Shown piece after piece: positions 59,625 to 64,000 of a stretch of 64,000 nucleotides of DNA. The stretch's first letter is position 1. Each line of letters begins with the position of its first letter. This DNA is from JAFKFI01 sp963795435 (GTDB lineage: Bacteria; Pseudomonadota; Alphaproteobacteria; Acetobacterales; Acetobacteraceae). The translations under genes were made by a program, and so were the position numbers. The stretch lies in assembly GCA_963795435.1 (NCBI GenBank), contig CAWCHV010000007.1:1922001-1986000 (forward strand), in the 5' to 3' direction. Under the pieces are notes generated by a model that saw only the letters and a list, made by a program, of their open reading frames with translations, had not been told where the DNA came from and searched no databases.

Positions 59625-60428
59625 CTACAACGACAATTCGACGCAGACCGGCACGTGGTCGGAGGTCTGCGGCCAGTCGCGCGCGTCCTTGTGGATGGTA
59701 TGGCGGGACAGCGCGCCGGCGAGGTCCGGCGTGACCCACACATGGTCCAGCCGGCGCCCCCGATCGGAGGCCCGCCAGTCGCGGTTGCGATAGCTCCACC
59801 AGGTGAAGAGCTTCTCGCCCGAGGGCACGAAATGCCGCACGGCATCGAGGAAGGCGGTGTTCTGCCAAGCAATCAGGCCCTCCGTCTCGGGCGGCGTGTG
59901 GCTGACCACGGTGAGGAGTTGCCTGTGGCTCCAGACATCGTGCTCCAGCGGGGCGATGTTGAGGTCGCCGACCAGCACGGTGCGGGCGAGATTGGAGCGG
60001 GCCGCGAACCAGTCCGTCGCCTGGGCGACGAAATCCAGCTTGTGGGCGAATTTCGGGTTTTCCCGCGCATCGGGCACGTCGCCGCCGGCGGGGACATAGA
60101 AATTGTGCAGTTCGATCGGGCCGCGCTTGACATCGAGCAGGACCGCGAGGTGCCGGCAATCGCCCCTGGCGCACCAATCCGGCGCCGCGTCCTGCGCCTC
60201 GAAGGGAATGCGCGAGAGGATAGCCACCCCGTTGTAGCCCTTCATCCCCCGGAAGGCGACGTGGGGATAGCCCAGTGCGGCCGGCACGGTGGCCGGGAAC
60301 AGGGCGTCCGGCACCTTGGTCTCCTGCAGGCAGATCACGTCGGGGTCGACCGCTGCGATCAGGTGCTTCAACAGCGGCGCGCGCAGGCGAAGCGAGTTGA
60401 TGTTCCAGGTGGCGACGCGCAGCTTCAT
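59625..60428 (-). CDS. xthA: Exodeoxyribonuclease III
   Basis: A 267-residue EEP-fold nuclease for base-excision repair: AP-endonuclease and 3'-exonuclease. It opens MKLRVATWNINSLRLRAPLL (Asn), and the metal Glu is in ICLQETKVPDALFP. The YNGVAILSR, VLVGDLNIAPLEHDVW (Asp/Asn) and catalytic TSDHVPVCVEL (Asp-His) segments are all present. RRLDHVWVTPDL is the last conserved block. The ATG at 60428 gives the canonical N-terminus. It is read leftward, convergent with the response regulator gene. Confidence 0.95.
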   Translation of the reverse strand: MKLRVATWNINSLRLRAPLLKHLIAAVDPDVICLQETKVPDALFPATVPAALGYPHVAFRGMKGYNGVAILSRIPFEAQDAAPDWCARGDCRHLAVLLDVKRGPIELHNFYVPAGGDVPDARENPKFAHKLDFVAQATDWFAARSNLARTVLVGDLNIAPLEHDVWSHRQLLTVVSHTPPETEGLIAWQNTAFLDAVRHFVPSGEKLFTWWSYRNRDWRASDRGRRLDHVWVTPDLAGALSRHTIHKDARDWPQTSDHVPVCVELSL

Positions 60429-60530
60429 CGGGCGACGGATCCTGCGATCAAGGGAGGACCGCGGACCATAGCGGTGGGGCCGGTCGCGCGAAAGCCGCCG
60501 GAGCACGCTGATCTGGCGCTTGCCCAGCCG

Positions 60531-60914
60531 CTAGTTCGTCAGCCTGTCGGGGTTTGCCGGTTCCGTGACATAACCCTCCGGCGTCATTCGGTCGATCACA
60601 CGGGGCAGATGCGTCGCCATCTGGCGGAGGAACGCATCCTCCGGCAGCCCCGTCACGGTCGCGAGGTCTCGCACCCGCTCGGCCCCGAGTACGCCGGCGA
60701 GTTCGTCCGGACGGATCGGCTCGTTGGGGCCGTCATGGATCCAGGAGGCCATGATCGCGCCCAGCCGGGCCTGGGTGAAGCGGTCCGCCAGGTCGGCGAG
60801 CGTGCCGCGCGGGCCGCCGAGCAGGTCCTCGATCGCGGCGCCCAGCGGAAGGAGATCGCGATCATCGCCGCCGCCCATCTCCCGCAGCACCTCATGCACC
60901 AATCGCACGGCCAT
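60531..60914 (-). CDS. YidB-like (DUF937) protein
   Basis: A 127-residue protein resembling the YidB/DUF937 group. GTLADLADRFTQARLGAIMA, then SWIHDGPNEPIRPDELAGVL with DLATVTGLPEDAFLRQMATH and LPRVIDRMTPEGYV, follow the family pattern of a small helical domain. Function is unknown. It is 102 bases upstream of xthA on the same strand and may be cotranscribed. It is divergent from the gene at 61031. Confidence 0.78.
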   Translation of the reverse strand: MAVRLVHEVLREMGGGDDRDLLPLGAAIEDLLGGPRGTLADLADRFTQARLGAIMASWIHDGPNEPIRPDELAGVLGAERVRDLATVTGLPEDAFLRQMATHLPRVIDRMTPEGYVTEPANPDRLTN

Positions 60915-61030
60915 CCTCCCTGTCTCCAGCCCTCTCAGAACAAAGAGCCGGGAGGACGGTTGCCGGCACCCATCGCGGAACGGGAACAGCGGGGCGGCGT
61001 TCGCTTCTCGAGCAGCCAGAGGAGACGGCG

Positions 61031-61600
61031 ATGAGCGGATCCGCCAGCAACCCGGACAAGGCCGGCCCGCCCTTGACGGAGGCGGTGCAGGAAGTACGAG
61101 GGGCCTTTCCGAGCGACGCGGCCATTCAGGACGCGATCTCGCGCCTCTCGATGGCAGGCTTCGACCGGGCTGAAATCAGCATTCCGGAGGCCGATCCGGC
61201 ACCGATGCGGGCAACCCCGGAGCGGAGCGCCGAGAACCCGGAGACCGAGGACGACTCCCGTCAGTCGCGGACGCTGCACACCAGCATGGCGGCCTCGGTC
61301 GGCGCGATGGCGGCGGCCGGCGCGGTGATTGCCACCGGAGGCGCGGCGCTGCCGGCGGTGGCCGCCGCGATCGCGGGCGGCGTCGGCCTGGGCGCGGCGG
61401 CGGAGGGGCTTTCCAAGGCGTCCGACAAGGTGCAGCACGATACGCGGGAGGACGCGGCCGCCCGTGGCGAGTTGCTGCTATCGGTTCACTTGCGCGACCC
61501 CGCCAGGCAAGGCATCGCCGAGCAGGCCATGCGAGAGGCCGGCGCTATTCGGGTGGAGGAGGTCGTCCGCGCCTCCGGACGGGCGGCCGGCGCGATCTGA
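61031..61600 (+). CDS. Hypothetical protein with Gly/Ala-rich hydrophobic core
   Basis: A 189-residue protein. The N-terminal 75 residues are polar and acidic (ISRLSMAGFDRAEISIPEAD). A central Gly/Ala zipper of about 40 residues (MAASVGAMAAAGAVIATGGA and AAIAGGVGLGAAAEGL) resembles glycine-zipper membrane segments of general-stress proteins. A soluble ferredoxin-like segment (LLLSVHLRDPARQGIAEQAM then REAGAIRVEEV) ends it. The overall plan matches small envelope- or stress-associated proteins, but no family is claimed. Confidence 0.7.
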   Translation: MSGSASNPDKAGPPLTEAVQEVRGAFPSDAAIQDAISRLSMAGFDRAEISIPEADPAPMRATPERSAENPETEDDSRQSRTLHTSMAASVGAMAAAGAVIATGGAALPAVAAAIAGGVGLGAAAEGLSKASDKVQHDTREDAAARGELLLSVHLRDPARQGIAEQAMREAGAIRVEEVVRASGRAAGAI

Positions 61601-61668
61601 GCGGCGGCCGCCGATATCGGCGGGGAGCGGTCCAGCGGCGAGGCGCCCGACCGGGATCCCCGCCGGGT

Positions 61669-61872
61669 TCAGGCAAGCCGGAGGTTGGTGGCCGCAGCCT
61701 TGCCGCGCTCCATGACGATCTCGTAGGAGACCTTCTGGCCGTCATTCAGGCCATTCAGGCCGGCGGCCTGAACGGCGGTAATATGGACGAACACGTCCTT
61801 GCCGCCGTCCTGCGGCATGATGAAGCCGAAGCCCTTGGTCGCGTTGAACCACTTCACGGTACCGACTGCCAT
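61669..61872 (-). CDS. Cold-shock protein, CspA family (copy 1)
   Basis: A 67-residue single cold-shock domain protein. RNP1-like KGFGFIMPQDGGKDVFVHIT contains the aromatic RNA-binding surface, after the opening MAVGTVKWFNATKG. It binds single-stranded RNA/DNA and likely acts as an RNA chaperone. It differs from the neighbouring copy at 62087-62290 at only 7 of 67 residues. The ribosome site is GGAAGGAGCG before the ATG at 61872. A short tandem-repeat array lies in its 5' leader. Confidence 0.95.
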   Translation of the reverse strand: MAVGTVKWFNATKGFGFIMPQDGGKDVFVHITAVQAAGLNGLNDGQKVSYEIVMERGKAAATNLRLA

Positions 61873-61888
61873 GATCGGTCGCTCCTTC

Positions 61889-61940
61889 CCATTGTCGAAG
61901 ATTGACCAATTGTCGAAGATTGGCCGGGGCGAAGATTGAC
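61889..61940 (-). repeat. Tandem repeats in the 5' leader of cold-shock gene 1
   Basis: Two near-identical 17-18 base units, CCATTGTCGAAGATTGA (61889-61905) and CCAATTGTCGAAGATTGG (61906-61923), then a degenerate third (61924-61940) sharing GCGAAGATTG. They lie 17 bases upstream of the start codon, in the transcribed leader, where cold-shock mRNAs often fold into thermosensitive structures. The second gene lacks the same array. Confidence 0.8.
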
Positions 61941-62086
61941 GGAAATGAACCTGCGTCCTGCGCTCCGTCGGCGCATTTTGCCGGACCGAGGCCACGGCAA
62001 CTCCATCGGAGGTCCTCCGATGAGGCAGGATACGGAATGCGATGGTCGTTGAACCGTCATTGCCTGACGGATCCGCGCGAAAGGGC

Positions 62087-62290
62087 TCAGGCGAGCTTCA
62101 GGTTCGTCGCGGCGGCCTTGCCCCGCTCCATCGCGACCTCATAGCTGACCTTCTGGCCTTCGTTCAGGCCGCGCAGACCGGCCGCCTGGACCGCGGTGAT
62201 GTGAACGAACACGTCCTTGCCGCCGTCCTGCGGCATGATGAAGCCGAAACCCTTGGTGGTGTTGAACCACTTGACCGTGCCGATAGCCAT
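62087..62290 (-). CDS. Cold-shock protein, CspA family (copy 2)
   Basis: A 67-residue cold-shock domain protein (MAIGTVKWFNTTKGFGFIMP and onward) nearly identical to copy 1, in the same orientation and 214 bases upstream of it. The pair is a recent tandem duplication. The RNA-binding aromatic residues are all kept. It has its own leader and no repeat array, so the two copies may respond differently to temperature or growth phase. Confidence 0.95.
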   Translation of the reverse strand: MAIGTVKWFNTTKGFGFIMPQDGGKDVFVHITAVQAAGLRGLNEGQKVSYEVAMERGKAAATNLKLA

Positions 62291-62535
62291 TGTCGAGTCA
62301 CTCTCTCCGTCGTGGCCCCGCGCGGAATGGCGCGGAGCGATAGACAACCGGGCCTTTTGGACGTCTTGAGGGCACCCGATCAGACGGAGCGCAGCAAGGC
62401 AAGCCAAAATGCGATTGCAAGGCCTAGTTGGCACATAAAGGGCCAGGCCTGTCAATTACATGGCGAGGCCCCACGAGGCGGAAAACGCCGTGCAAATTGC
62501 ACCGTGACGATCGACGGTGACAAAAAAGGGGCGAC
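62291..62535. other. Intergenic region between cold-shock gene 2 and groL terminator
   Basis: About 245 bases that must carry the promoter and long leader of cold-shock gene 2 (read leftward). The stretch is less GC-rich than the coding DNA, for example the CAAAATGCGATTGC and GTCAATTACATGG segments. No RNA gene or ORF with family similarity was found. Confidence 0.4.
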
Positions 62536-62566
62536 AAAAAAAGGGGCGAGCCTCACGGCCCGCCCC
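62536..62566 (-). terminator. Intrinsic terminator of groL
   Basis: Read leftward after the groL stop: a GC-rich stem (GGGGCGGGCC / GGCTCGCCCC) with a GTGAG loop followed by seven T, a textbook rho-independent terminator. The distal half and tail are duplicated (AAAAAAGGGGCGA appears again at 62523-62534 on the plus strand), giving a second T run. Confidence 0.88.
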
Positions 62567-62606
62567 CGTTCCGTCTCCGAGCAGATCGGCCCGGGTGAGC
62601 GGCCGA

Positions 62607-64000
<1,394 letters not shown>

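Overview
The window is GC-rich, densely packed bacterial chromosome. Gene content and order (ffs-dnaX-ybaB-recR; a guaA/guaB/rsmB neighbourhood; NudC, Hsp33, RibA, tandem small cold-shock genes; a PEP-CTERM protein; a small GHNGGPPL-motif protein) fit an alphaproteobacterium, most likely Rhodospirillales and perhaps Acetobacteraceae. The family-level placement is an inference from protein style only.

Layout. 0-6.6 kb is housekeeping. The SRP RNA gene leads a leftward dnaX-ybaB-recR-amine oxidase-exported protein series. nudC, a small lipoprotein gene and a DUF488 gene run rightward. 6.7-12.1 kb is accessory and damaged: a PEP-CTERM metalloprotease gene with a frameshift, an IS630-family element inserted at its very 3' end, a frameshifted pectin-acetylesterase-like gene with a LysR gene, a truncated SDR fragment divergent from a second frameshifted LysR gene, and the 3' part of a tRNA-Arg(CCG) beside the 3' end of guaA. 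12.2-26.6 kb returns to core functions: guaA; a regulator/acetyltransferase/small-protein operon; the leftward ppx-rlmE-guaB-HAD-rsmB-GNAT run; tRNA-Gln(CTG); a second DUF488 gene; and a large cyclase-like ATPase regulator.

26.7-30 kb carries an LLM flavin oxidoreductase with an MFS transporter and a divergent alpha/beta hydrolase. 30.1-32.7 kb is a foreign-looking module read leftward: serine recombinase, HNH nuclease-like protein, SEC-C protein. Its HNH gene is split by a second, nearly identical IS630 copy. Removing the 1159-bp element and one TA restores the HNH frame exactly.

32.9-58.4 kb is metabolic: an enoyl-CoA hydratase-like protein, a nucleotide-sugar epimerase/aminotransferase pair, amidase-SDR-thioesterase, copC-copD, SelB, a GMC oxidoreductase, OsmC, a periplasmic binding protein, several LLM monooxygenases, MmgE/PrpD, Hsp33, an L,D-transpeptidase and RibA. 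58.7-64 kb holds an OmpR-type response regulator, exonuclease III, a YidB-like protein, two cold-shock genes and a groL gene that runs off the right edge.

A recurring oddity is that many genes, including groL, are broken by one-base length changes, most of them in short homopolymer runs. The missing halves are perfectly recognisable in the next frame. This looks more like systematic sequence error than decay, though in the 9-12 kb block both may apply. The best candidate for something undescribed is the translationally coupled recombinase-HNH-SEC-C module.
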